Shown here one piece after another: positions 23,854 through 31,575 of a DNA stretch of 64,000 nucleotides. Source of the DNA: CAYNRA01 sp046296415 (GTDB lineage Bacteria > Bacteroidota > Bacteroidia > Cytophagales > Spirosomataceae); NCBI GenBank assembly GCA_046296415.1, contig JBKBLN010000001.1, forward strand, positions 992,001 through 1,056,000. Reading direction: 5' to 3'. Under the pieces are notes generated by a model. The model worked only from the letters and a program-made list of their open reading frames with translations, searched no databases and had not been told where the DNA came from. A program made the translations under genes and the position numbers. Numbering within the stretch: the stretch's first letter is position 1; every line of letters begins with the position of its first letter.

Positions 23854-23943
23854 GTGCGGCCAAGTAAATACGATGATCTAGGGAACCTGATGCAGGCCGA
23901 AAGGACGGTCGTGTTGTGATCTACTAGAGCTTATGGGCCAAGT
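23854..23943. repeat. Partial dispersed copy of the 26.4-kb repeat family
   Basis: Starting GTGCGGCCAAGTAAATACG and running through GATGATCTAGGGAACC, GATGCAGGCCG and TTATGGGCC, this stretch matches the middle of the tandem units at 26401-26899. It lies just left of the second 134-bp repeat copy. Confidence 0.75.
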
Positions 23944-24030
23944 GATTAAAAATTTAGTTTGTCAAAGCTATGAATTTGGAATCAACCCACAAGAAAGTAT
24001 GAACAATGGGGTGATTAATGAGAGGTAGTT

Positions 24031-24164
24031 TCATGTTGATTTTCTTGCCGTTCGAGAGGTGAAAGTGTCATTTTATGTACTTTATTCTAAAATTCAATAA
24101 GTACCGTAAAAATACCCTTTTTTATGCCAATTGTTGACTTTACATAACTTTTTTTGTTTATTTA
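24031..24164. repeat. 134-bp direct repeat, copy 2
   Basis: Second copy of the block at 20894-21027, same orientation, five mismatches over 134 bp by eye. It lies 190 bp upstream of the ABC transporter genes. Recombination between the copies would delete 3137 bp containing the HTH and peptide genes. Confidence 0.9.
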
Positions 24165-24353
24165 AGCAATCTAGCGGAATCGGTTGTTAGGGCAAAAGGT
24201 ATTGAGCAATATTCTATTTAAAATATATCGAAGGAATGAGCATTATATTGATTTTGAATCTTTTTTTATAAATTATTAATAGTTATTGGTTTATATTTTG
24301 TGAAAATTTACGTTTATCAAAGATTGAATATTGTTAAAATAATTTTAAAATAG

Positions 24354-24974
24354 ATGATTTCATTAAAAAATATATGTTTTAATTATAAAAATCTTCGTGT
24401 TTTTGAAGATTTAAATCTTGAAATTAGTGAAAACAAGATAATTGGAATATTCGGTAAAAATGGAGTTGGAAAAACAACTCTTTTGAAATTGATTCTTCAA
24501 GTAGAACACCAACAGGCAGGTCAAATTAAATTTGATTTTGATCAGACTCCCAAGTTGCAAAGATTTGGCGCTTTGATTGAAAGTCCTCCTCTAATTGATT
24601 ACATGACAGTTTACGAAAACCTGAATTATAAACGATTGTCCTTAGGTATAGTTAAGGACTGTGTTGAAGAAATGATAAATTGTTGTCATTTAGAGCAATA
24701 TCAACATGTAAAAATTAAGAATTTATCGCTTGGGAATAAGCAAAAATTGGGGATTGCATTGGCAATTATAAATAAACCAAGGGTGTTACTTTTGGATGAA
24801 CCAACGAATTCAATTGATGTGGAAACGTCAAATGAGATTATGGATGTTATTGTTAGTTTTAAAAATAGAGAGGGTTGTTCTGTAATTATGATCAGTCATG
24901 ATTTAAATTTATTGAATTTATATTGTGATCAAATATTTAGAATTGAAAATGGTAAAATAGTAAATGAATTATGA
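24354..24974 (+). CDS. ABC ATPase of LanF/BcrA immunity type
   Basis: The 206-aa nucleotide-binding subunit has Walker A GKNGVGKT (34-41), signature LSLGNKQ (124-130), Walker B VLLLDEP (144-150) and the switch His in MISHD. At the Q-loop position the sequence reads GALIESPPLIDYMTVYENL, with Glu76 instead of Gln. This E-loop is a known hallmark of lantibiotic-immunity (LanF) and bacitracin-type transporters. It overlaps the permease gene by 4 bp. The pair most likely removes an antimicrobial peptide from the inner membrane; the substrate could be the island's own peptides. Confidence 0.85.
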   Translation: MISLKNICFNYKNLRVFEDLNLEISENKIIGIFGKNGVGKTTLLKLILQVEHQQAGQIKFDFDQTPKLQRFGALIESPPLIDYMTVYENLNYKRLSLGIVKDCVEEMINCCHLEQYQHVKIKNLSLGNKQKLGIALAIINKPRVLLLDEPTNSIDVETSNEIMDVIVSFKNREGCSVIMISHDLNLLNLYCDQIFRIENGKIVNEL

Positions 24975-25783
24975 AAAATATATTAATATCAGAGTTTTAT
25001 AAATTAATTAAGAGTTTCTCAGCATTGATAATTATTGTTTTTCCAATAATTATCTGTTTATTAGTATTTATTGACCAAATTGATTATTCTATAAAAGATT
25101 TTATTATTGATAAAGATGTGACCAAAGAAAGAAATAATCTTTTTTTATTTTACTCACAATTTTTTACCATTTACTTTTTTTTATTAAATATATTTATTGT
25201 TACTTCGGTTTTGGTATATTTCTTTATTAATAAAGGCTCAAGAATTATTTTATATACCTATGTAAGTTATCAAAATTTATTTAATATTCTTGTTGTAAAG
25301 TTGTTTTTCTTTTTAATTTCTTTTTTAGTTATTCAACTATTTGTTTTTATTTTTTCATTATTAATTTGTAAAGGTATTCTTTCATTAAAGCCTGATTTTG
25401 ATGTGCCAATGGATATAGCTTCATTATTACTTATTTTCTTGTCATTTTATAAAATTAACTTTGCGTCTTTAGGTGCGGTTGCTTTCTCTTGGATTCTTGC
25501 CTTGTTAACTAGAAATTTTATTATTATTGTACCCTCAGTTTTTTTAATAGGATCAATACTTGATATTGATTCACTCCCCTTTAATAATTCTATTAATTCC
25601 TTTGTATTATTATATAAAAATAGGAAACTGGTTTTCAGTGAGAATGAAAGTTCTAGTATCTATAATTCCTTAAGTCCAAATTTTAATGATCTCTATTCTT
25701 TTTTATGGATTTGTATTGTTATTCTTATTATATGGATTATGTCGAAAAAATTTCCTGCCTACCTGTTTAAGGTTAATTCTTAA
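24971..25783 (+). CDS. ABC permease, LanE/BcrB type
   Basis: The 270-aa protein has about six membrane helices (ALIIIVFPIIICLLVFI, FFTIYFFLLNIFIVTSVLVY, LFFFLISFLVIQLFVFIF, and others) and no extracytoplasmic domain beyond a short charged loop after helix 1 (DKDVTKERNN). ATGA overlap with the ATPase gene indicates a two-gene transporter. Sequence is strongly biased to Phe, Ile, Leu and AT-rich codons. The tiny membrane protein at 25797 follows after 13 bp. Confidence 0.8.
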   Translation: MKNILISEFYKLIKSFSALIIIVFPIIICLLVFIDQIDYSIKDFIIDKDVTKERNNLFLFYSQFFTIYFFLLNIFIVTSVLVYFFINKGSRIILYTYVSYQNLFNILVVKLFFFLISFLVIQLFVFIFSLLICKGILSLKPDFDVPMDIASLLLIFLSFYKINFASLGAVAFSWILALLTRNFIIIVPSVFLIGSILDIDSLPFNNSINSFVLLYKNRKLVFSENESSSIYNSLSPNFNDLYSFLWICIVILIIWIMSKKFPAYLFKVNS

Positions 25784-25796
25784 AGAAATTAGTATT

Positions 25797-25976
25797 ATGA
25801 GAAAGATAATTCTCTTCAGTTTGTGTGTTATTTTCTGTACAATTACTTTTTTGGAAGTGTTCTGGAATATCGAGGTTTCTCGCTTTTTGAATTATTTACG
25901 ATTTTTTTCCTTTTTCCTTTTTATTGCCTCAAGTTCTATTGTAAAACTTGGTATTTATAATAGATTAAAAGAATAA
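25797..25976 (+). CDS. Two-helix membrane protein, immunity candidate 3
   Basis: The 59-aa protein starts MRKIILFSLCVIFCTITFLE and continues with a second helix FFSFFLFIASSSIVKLGIY before a charged end (NRLKE). It directly follows the ABC permease, so it is probably part of the same immunity operon. A start inside the permease gene would give an implausible N-terminus. Confidence 0.6.
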   Translation: MRKIILFSLCVIFCTITFLEVFWNIEVSRFLNYLRFFSFFLFIASSSIVKLGIYNRLKE

Positions 25977-25995
25977 ATTAATTAATTAATTAATT
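25976..25995. repeat. (AATT)5 tandem tetranucleotide
   Basis: Five perfect AATT units fill the whole gap between the stop of the gene at 25797 and the ATG at 25997; the next AAT merges with the start codon. Such simple repeats change length by slippage and here would alter the ribosome-binding region of the downstream gene. Confidence 0.85.
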
Positions 25996-25996
25996 A

Positions 25997-26164
25997 ATGA
26001 AACAATTCCTTAGACGTTATTTTGTTATTTTATTAGCAGTTGTCAATTTATTGGTCCATATTTATGAGAATAATCATAGTTTAATGAATTGGGTAAGGGT
26101 GATAGTTTTATTTGGGTGTGGTATTTACATGGCCATGAATGTCGATAAATTGAAGGATGGATAA
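25997..26164 (+). CDS. Two-helix membrane protein, immunity candidate 4
   Basis: The 55-aa frame encodes MKQFLRRYFVILLAVVNLLV, a polar turn with HIYENNHSLMN, and a second helix WVRVIVLFGCGIYMAM ending in DKLKDG. Topology and size match the other tiny membrane proteins of the island. It begins immediately after the AATT repeat and its 3' end overlaps another short hydrophobic frame. Confidence 0.55.
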   Translation: MKQFLRRYFVILLAVVNLLVHIYENNHSLMNWVRVIVLFGCGIYMAMNVDKLKDG

Positions 26165-26279
26165 TTTTTTAGGTTTAATTTTTGTTGTTTTATATTTATT
26201 TTTATTACATACTTGTTTTATGTTAATTTTATTTTGCTATTCTAATAGTTTGAATCATCTTTTTGTCAGTGTATTTTGA
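26157..26279 (+). CDS. Possible 40-aa hydrophobic peptide, overlapping start
   Basis: The frame starts in the sequence ATGGATAA, where its ATG overlaps the stop of the preceding gene by 8 bp. It encodes a single long hydrophobic stretch (LGLIFVVLYLFLLHTCFMLIL) and a short polar tail. In such AT-rich DNA a hydrophobic frame can arise by chance, so this rests on the overlap arrangement only. Confidence 0.3.
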   Translation: MDNFLGLIFVVLYLFLLHTCFMLILFCYSNSLNHLFVSVF

Positions 26280-26400
26280 TCGGGGTATTTTTGATTCATT
26301 TATTGTATTTATTAGGTAAAGTATAGTTAAAATATCAAATGTGTTTTGTGATCTTTACATATTGGTAAATACTTTAGACGACTTAATTTTAACATTATGG

Positions 26401-26657
26401 TGCCTTTGCCCCATCGGTGCAACCCGTTTGTAGCCAAAATATGCCCCATTTAAAATATCTGTGGGTGCGGCCAAGTAAATATGATGATCTAGGGAACCCG
26501 ATGCAGGCCGCACCGACATTGCGGGAGGTTTGTTTTAATCACCAAGCTCCAGCTTTTATGGGCTTGGTTGGTAGAAATTGCTCCGTTGGTGCTAAATAAA
26601 GAACTTGGACTTGTCAGTAGTGTGTCTAGTATAAAAGGAGTTCATCATTTATCTGTT
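26401..26657. repeat. Tandem repeat unit 1 (about 257 bp)
   Basis: Begins TGCCTTTGCCCCATCGG and shares this start, the TAGCCAAAATATGCCCC block, the GATGATCTAG core and the TAGTGTGTCTAGTATAAAAG end with unit 2. It contains a perfect 9-bp inverted repeat, GGTGCGGCC (26464-26472) and GGCCGCACC (26506-26514). No convincing gene lies inside on the plus strand. Confidence 0.85.
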
Positions 26658-26899
26658 TGCCTTTGCCCCATCGGGGCAACCCGTTTGTAGCCAAAATATG
26701 CCCCATTTAAAATATCCGGGGGTGCGGCCAAGAATATTCGATGATCTAGTGAACCCGATGCAGGCCGAAACGATGGTCGTTAGGTAATCTCCCAACTCTT
26801 ATGGGCTCAGTTAGTAGAAAAGGTACCTTGGGTGCCATTACAGAATTTGGACTTGTCTGTAGTGTGTCTAGTATAAAAGGAGTTCATCATTTATCTGTT
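26658..26899. repeat. Tandem repeat unit 2 (about 242 bp)
   Basis: Second unit. Near its start TTGCCCC (26663-26669) and GGGGCAA (26673-26679) form a perfect 7-bp hairpin with a 3-nt loop. The minus strand is open across the conserved half and would read RPASGSLDHRIFLAAP followed by GAYFGYKRVAPMGQR. Confidence 0.85.
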
Positions 26900-26968
26900 T
26901 GCATTTGCCCCATCGGGGCAACCCGTTTGTAGCCAAAATATGTCCCATGAAAAAGATCCGTCGGTGCC
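26900..26968. repeat. Tandem repeat unit 3 (truncated)
   Basis: The start of a third unit (TGCATTTGCCCCATCGGGGC, then TAGCCAAAATATG) is present and breaks off after about 70 bp. The remaining ~200 bp to the hydrolase gene hold only a -7-like TACATTTG at 27134-27141. Confidence 0.8.
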
Positions 26969-27167
26969 CGACAATGGTTAGGTTTGAATTTAGCTTGGAT
27001 TTTATCTTGCTTGATTAGATTAGTTCAAACGGGGTTTAACACTTTGGTTGGAATTGGCCATTTTATTTTACGTCTGCCTGAGTTGATCCTACCTTTCTCC
27101 ATTTTCACCCTCTCATCCTTTCTTTTTTCTTCCTACATTTGCCTCACACGATCAACCTAATCATCAC

Positions 27168-28412
27168 ATGAAAAAACTGAGTTACTGCCTTATCTTCATT
27201 TGCTCGTATGTGGCGTCGGTGGCCCAAACGAGTTTCTTCCCTGGATTCGAATTACCTGATGCACCTGCACTGGCCAAACGCGGCGCTTTTGCGGTAGGTG
27301 TCAAGACCAAAACCTGGATCAATCCCAATCAGCTCGATATTTTGGCCACCAAAGGCGATCAAGAAGTTCGGGCAGACCGTCCATTGACTGTCGAAATATG
27401 GTATCCTGCCGAAGGAAAAGCCGGAGAAGAAAAAACGGAATACCCAGAATTTTTGGGACAAAATAATGATCCGCGTCGACCTGTTAAGCCTTTTTCTCTA
27501 CCCGGTCGGGCCATCCGAGACGCCATGCCCAAACGCGGTGAAGGCGCCTTTCCCTTGGTGATTATCTCCCATGGATACACGGGGTCTCGGTACATTATGT
27601 CTTATTTAGGTGAGCATCTAGCCTCTCAAGGTTTTGCAGTGGTGGCCATAGGCCATAAAGAATCCACTTTTTCTGATGCGGCCGGATTTCCCAGTACACT
27701 CCTAAATCGTTCGCAGGATATCTTATTTGCCCTCCAATCCGCTAGCCAAGATAGCTGGATGAAAGGCTGGGTCAATGCAGATCAGACGGCTTTGGTGGGT
27801 TACTCCATGGGTGGTTATGGTGTTTTGAATGCGGCGGGTGCGGGATATGCCCCCGGATTTGTGAAATTATTTGGTGGGTTAACGGGCGGAAATCAAGCTC
27901 TAGCCAAACGTTCTTGGGCTGATCCCACATTTGCGCAAACGATTGATCCACGCATTAAGGCCGTAGTTGCCTTTGCGCCGTGGGGCATGGAACGTGGGGC
28001 TTGGGATGCCGAAAGCCTCGCGAAAGTCAACGTGCCCATCATGTTGGTCGCGGGAGACCAAGACGATATCTCGGGTTGGGAAAAAGGGGTAAAAGCCATT
28101 TACGAAGGTTTGCCCAAAGCACACATGTTGGTGTACGAAAACGCTCGCCATAATGTAGCCCCCAACGCTCCACAGCCCCTGACGATGCAGTTGGATTTAC
28201 CTTTCGATGAATACTATCGCTATGCCGAGCCCGCCTGGGATCAGCGCCGAATGAATAATATTAATCAACATTTTTTGACGGCTTTCCTTGGTGTGCATTT
28301 GCAAAATAAACCGTATCAAGAATATCTAAACCTGACCCAAAAGCCGGCTGGAAAAGAATGGATGGGTTTCAAAGCCCGTACGTGTGTCGGACTTCAGTGG
28401 TGGAGTAAATAA
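27168..28412 (+). CDS. Secreted alpha/beta hydrolase (dienelactone/PAF-hydrolase-like)
   Basis: The 414-aa protein has a signal peptide (LSYCLIFICSYVASVAQ) and an alpha/beta hydrolase fold. The nucleophile elbow is GYSMGG (Ser213), preceded by the oxyanion strand FPLVIISHGYTGSR; the acid is probably in MLVAGDQDD and the His in YENARHNVAP. Similar proteins are annotated as platelet-activating-factor acetylhydrolase or dienelactone-hydrolase relatives; the substrate is unknown. It is flanked by the repeat island upstream and a terminator downstream, and its base composition returns to that of the core genome. Confidence 0.85.
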   Translation: MKKLSYCLIFICSYVASVAQTSFFPGFELPDAPALAKRGAFAVGVKTKTWINPNQLDILATKGDQEVRADRPLTVEIWYPAEGKAGEEKTEYPEFLGQNNDPRRPVKPFSLPGRAIRDAMPKRGEGAFPLVIISHGYTGSRYIMSYLGEHLASQGFAVVAIGHKESTFSDAAGFPSTLLNRSQDILFALQSASQDSWMKGWVNADQTALVGYSMGGYGVLNAAGAGYAPGFVKLFGGLTGGNQALAKRSWADPTFAQTIDPRIKAVVAFAPWGMERGAWDAESLAKVNVPIMLVAGDQDDISGWEKGVKAIYEGLPKAHMLVYENARHNVAPNAPQPLTMQLDLPFDEYYRYAEPAWDQRRMNNINQHFLTAFLGVHLQNKPYQEYLNLTQKPAGKEWMGFKARTCVGLQWWSK

Positions 28413-28446
28413 TTAAAATTGCACTTTTGAGTGATAAGTCCCTTGG

Positions 28447-28486
28447 AATAAGTCAATTGTCGAGCTGATAATTGACTTATTTTTTG
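28447..28486 (+). terminator. Terminator after the secreted hydrolase
   Basis: AATAAGTCAATT (28447-28458) pairs with AATTGACTTATT (28470-28481) in a perfect 12-bp stem and T residues follow. Confidence 0.9.
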
Positions 28487-28515
28487 TTTCAATTGGATCT
28501 TTAAAAGAAATTAGT

Positions 28516-28563
28516 GCGTAATTTATATAAATAGCGAAAATTCGCTTGAAATATAAATTACGC
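28516..28563. promoter_or_regulatory. 48-bp nested palindrome upstream of aceB
   Basis: Outer arms GCGTAATTTATAT (28516-28528) and ATATAAATTACGC (28551-28563) are perfect 13-bp inverted repeats. Inside, AGCGAAAATTCGCT (28533-28546) is a second inverted repeat with exactly the same centre. The right half covers the -33 region of the aceB promoter, so binding of a dimeric regulator here should control the glyoxylate shunt. Confidence 0.75.
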
Positions 28564-28575
28564 TTTTTACTTTTG
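28545..28575 (+). promoter_or_regulatory. aceB promoter, Bacteroidota type
   Basis: CTTG at 28545-28548 and TACTTTTG at 28568-28575 are spaced by 19 bp, close to the TTTG/TAnnTTTG consensus. Predicted transcription starts about 20 bp before the aceB ATG. Confidence 0.6.
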
Positions 28576-28601
28576 AATCAGAACGAAACAGAACCGACCC
28601 A

Positions 28602-30188
28602 ATGGAAACCACCAGCCACTTCATCTCACCCATAGCGGAATTGGAAACCTTGCTGACACCCGAGGCAGAACAATTCCTTCGCTTTCTTCATCACTCTTTT
28701 CAGACTACTCGTCTGAACCTATTGGAACAACGCAACCTGCGCCAACAACAAATTCATACAGGTGAATGGCCCCGTTTTCGGCCGGAAACGGAGTCGATTC
28801 GTCAATCCGATTGGCAAGTTGCCCCGATACCTGCCGATCTTCAGCGCCGTCGTGTTGAAATTACCGGTCCTGTTGATCGACGGATGATCATCAATGCCCT
28901 AAATTCAGGCGCTGATGTTTTCATGGCCGACTTCGAAGATGCCAATGCCCCCACTTGGAGCAATTGCTTGGAAGGACAAATGAATCTCCACGATGCCATC
29001 CGAGGTACGATTTCGTATACCTCGCCTCAAGGGAAGGCCTACCAATTGAACGAAAAAATTGCCGTTCTGAAAGTACGTCCCCGCGGGTGGCATTTGGAAG
29101 AGAAACATTTTTTGGTGGATGGAGAACCCATCTCGGCCTCGTTGTTCGACTTTGGCTTATATTTCTTCCACAACGCCCAAGAACTGATCTCCCGTGGTTC
29201 AGGCCCGTATTTCTACCTTCCCAAATTGGAGTCTCACGAGGAAGCCAAACTTTGGAATGATGTGTTTGTCGCCGCACAGACCTATTTGGATATTCCGATT
29301 GGTACCATCAAAGCCACGGTTTTAATCGAAACCATTTTGGCGGCTTTTGAGATGGATGAAATCTTGTATGTACTCCGTGATCACATGGCAGGTCTCAATG
29401 CTGGCCGCTGGGATTATATTTTTAGCGTCATCAAAAAATTCCATCGTTTCGCTGATTTCATTTTACCTGATCGCGCTGAAGTCACTATGCGTGTGCCATT
29501 TATGCGGGCTTATACCAAGTTGCTTGTCAAAACCTGCCACCAGCGCGGTGCCCATGCTATTGGTGGAATGGCCGCCTTCATACCCAATCGGCGCGATGAA
29601 CGGATCAATCAAATGGCTTTCGACAAAGTCACCGCCGATAAAGAACTAGAAGCGGCCACCGGCTTTGACGGAACTTGGGTTGCTCACCCAGATCTCGTCC
29701 CCATCGCTCGGTTGCCTTTTGATCGCATCATTGGGGAGGCACCCCATCAAAAAAATCGGATGTTGGAGGATGTTTCCATTACGGCCACCGATTTATTGGA
29801 TGTTCGAATGGATCATGCCCATGTCACCGAAGCCGGACTCCGAATGAACCTCAATGTCGGCATTTTATACATCGCTTCGTGGCTTCGTGGTGTGGGGGCA
29901 GCGGCCATTCATAATCTCATGGAGGATGCCGCTACGGCCGAAATCTCAAGAGCTCAGGTGTGGCAATGGATCCATCACTCAGTTCGAACCCAAGAAGGAC
30001 GATTAGTAGATCGTGCGTATGTCGAGTTGATTTTGGAGGATGAAATCTCGAAAATCAAAGCCACCGTAGGAGAGGAGGGCTTTGTGTCAGATCAATATGC
30101 CGAAGCCGAGACCCTCTTCCGAGACCTTATTTTTCAAAAAGAATTTTCCGAATTCTTAACAACAGGTGCGTACACCCATTTTCAATAA
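28602..30188 (+). CDS. aceB: Malate synthase A
   Basis: Second enzyme of the glyoxylate shunt: glyoxylate plus acetyl-CoA gives malate, allowing growth on acetate or fatty acids. The 528-aa length is normal for isoform A. Motifs seen are VFMADFEDANAPTW, VLKVRPRGWHL, DHMAGLNAGRWDYIF, RVPFMRAYTKLLVKTCH and the HAIGGMAAFIPNR signature of the family. It precedes aceA by 44 bp in an operon and lies behind a nested palindrome that probably regulates both. Confidence 0.96.
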   Translation: METTSHFISPIAELETLLTPEAEQFLRFLHHSFQTTRLNLLEQRNLRQQQIHTGEWPRFRPETESIRQSDWQVAPIPADLQRRRVEITGPVDRRMIINALNSGADVFMADFEDANAPTWSNCLEGQMNLHDAIRGTISYTSPQGKAYQLNEKIAVLKVRPRGWHLEEKHFLVDGEPISASLFDFGLYFFHNAQELISRGSGPYFYLPKLESHEEAKLWNDVFVAAQTYLDIPIGTIKATVLIETILAAFEMDEILYVLRDHMAGLNAGRWDYIFSVIKKFHRFADFILPDRAEVTMRVPFMRAYTKLLVKTCHQRGAHAIGGMAAFIPNRRDERINQMAFDKVTADKELEAATGFDGTWVAHPDLVPIARLPFDRIIGEAPHQKNRMLEDVSITATDLLDVRMDHAHVTEAGLRMNLNVGILYIASWLRGVGAAAIHNLMEDAATAEISRAQVWQWIHHSVRTQEGRLVDRAYVELILEDEISKIKATVGEEGFVSDQYAEAETLFRDLIFQKEFSEFLTTGAYTHFQ

Positions 30189-30232
30189 ACTTTCTTTTTT
30201 ACCTAATTCTTCATCAATTCAACTTAAATCAC

Positions 30233-31513
30233 ATGGAAAATCAAGCCAGAATTCAAGCTTTGATCCAAGATTGGGCCAGCAATCCTCGTTGGCAACATGT
30301 AGAACGCCCGTACACTGCTGAGGAGGTGATTCGCCTCCGAGGGTCTTACGATCTTCAATACACAATTGCCCAACTCGGCGCCGAGCGTCTGTGGAATGCT
30401 TTACATGAGGAGGACTGGGTGGCCGGACTGGGTGCTCTAACAGGCAATCAAGCCGTTCAAGAAGTAGCCGCTGGAATGAAAGCCATCTATTTATCAGGTT
30501 GGCAGGTGGCAGCCGATGCCAACTTGTCTGGGCAGATGTATCCAGATCAAAGTTTATATCCTGCCGACTCAGTACCTGCCGTCGTTCGTCGGATCAACAA
30601 TGCCCTTCTACGCGCAGATCAGATTCAAAGTGTGAATCAAGACGGAAAAAAAGATTGGTTGGTGCCCATCGTAGCCGATGCCGAAGCCGGTTTTGGGGGG
30701 AATTTGAATGCATTCGAATTGATGAAACAAATGATCGAGGCTGGAGCCTCAGGAGTTCATTTTGAAGATCAATTGTCGTCAGCCAAAAAATGTGGCCACC
30801 TAGGAGGGAAAGTCCTCGTACCCACCCAAGAAGCGATCAATAAATTGGTAGCTGCCCGCTTGGCAGCTGATGTTCTGGGTACATCCACCTTGGTGATTGC
30901 TCGTACGGATGCCGAAGCAGCTAATTTGATTACATCGGATATTGATGAGCGGGATCAACCCTTCATTACCTCGTCTCAACGCACTGCCGAAGGTTTCTTC
31001 TATGTCCGTAACGGATTAGAACAGGGTATTCAACGAGGTTTAAGTTATGCACCCTATGCTGACTTGATTTGGATGGAAACCGGAAATCCCGACCTCGGTA
31101 TGGCACGTGAATTTGCACAAGGTATTCGAGAGAAATACCCTCATCAACTTTTAGCCTATAATTGCTCTCCTTCATTTCACTGGGCGAAATTTATGGATGA
31201 GAACAAAATGCTGACTTTCCGGGAGGAATTAGCGGCAATGGGATATAAGTTCCAATTCATTACCCTGGCTGGCTTCCATGCGCTCAACACCTCCATGTTT
31301 GAGTTATCTCGAGCGTATGTAAAACGGGGCATGGCAGGATTTTCAGAGCTCCAACAAAAAGAGTTTGCCCTACAAGCCGAAGGCTTCAAGGCTGTCAAAC
31401 ACCAATCTTTTGTAGGAACTGGATACTTTGATGAAGTTCAAAACATCATTACCTCAGGTACTGCCTCAACAACTGCATTGGTCGGATCCACCGAAGAGGA
31501 GCAATTTCATTGA
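30233..31513 (+). CDS. aceA: Isocitrate lyase
   Basis: First enzyme of the glyoxylate shunt, splitting isocitrate into glyoxylate and succinate. The 426-aa protein carries LTGNQAVQEVAAGMKAIYLS, the metal-binding PIVADAEAGFGG, the catalytic Cys in SAKKCGHLGGKVLV, and LAYNCSPSFHW. It forms an operon with aceB and ends at a terminator. Confidence 0.97.
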   Translation: MENQARIQALIQDWASNPRWQHVERPYTAEEVIRLRGSYDLQYTIAQLGAERLWNALHEEDWVAGLGALTGNQAVQEVAAGMKAIYLSGWQVAADANLSGQMYPDQSLYPADSVPAVVRRINNALLRADQIQSVNQDGKKDWLVPIVADAEAGFGGNLNAFELMKQMIEAGASGVHFEDQLSSAKKCGHLGGKVLVPTQEAINKLVAARLAADVLGTSTLVIARTDAEAANLITSDIDERDQPFITSSQRTAEGFFYVRNGLEQGIQRGLSYAPYADLIWMETGNPDLGMAREFAQGIREKYPHQLLAYNCSPSFHWAKFMDENKMLTFREELAAMGYKFQFITLAGFHALNTSMFELSRAYVKRGMAGFSELQQKEFALQAEGFKAVKHQSFVGTGYFDEVQNIITSGTASTTALVGSTEEEQFH

Positions 31514-31540
31514 ATTTTGAGTAGTTAATGTCCTATGGTG

Positions 31541-31575
31541 AATATCTCCGGATTTTATCTGGAGATATTTTTTAT
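31541..31575. terminator. Terminator between aceA and a convergent lipoprotein gene
   Basis: AATATCTCC (31541-31549) and GGAGATATT (31561-31569) form a perfect stem followed by T residues; the convergent gene ends at 31572. Confidence 0.88.

Noticed and set aside
26417..26599. 60-residue plus-strand frame inside repeat unit 1
   Set aside because: The frame is not kept in unit 2 or in the dispersed copy, so it is not a conserved gene.
26401..26968. CRISPR array or integron attC array
   Set aside because: Units are ~250 bp without spacers of fixed size, no cas or integrase genes are present, and no attC core sites (GTTRRRY) were found.
20744..27167. Insertion sequence or prophage as carrier of the island
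   Set aside because: No transposase, integrase, terminal inverted repeat with target duplication or phage structural gene could be found.
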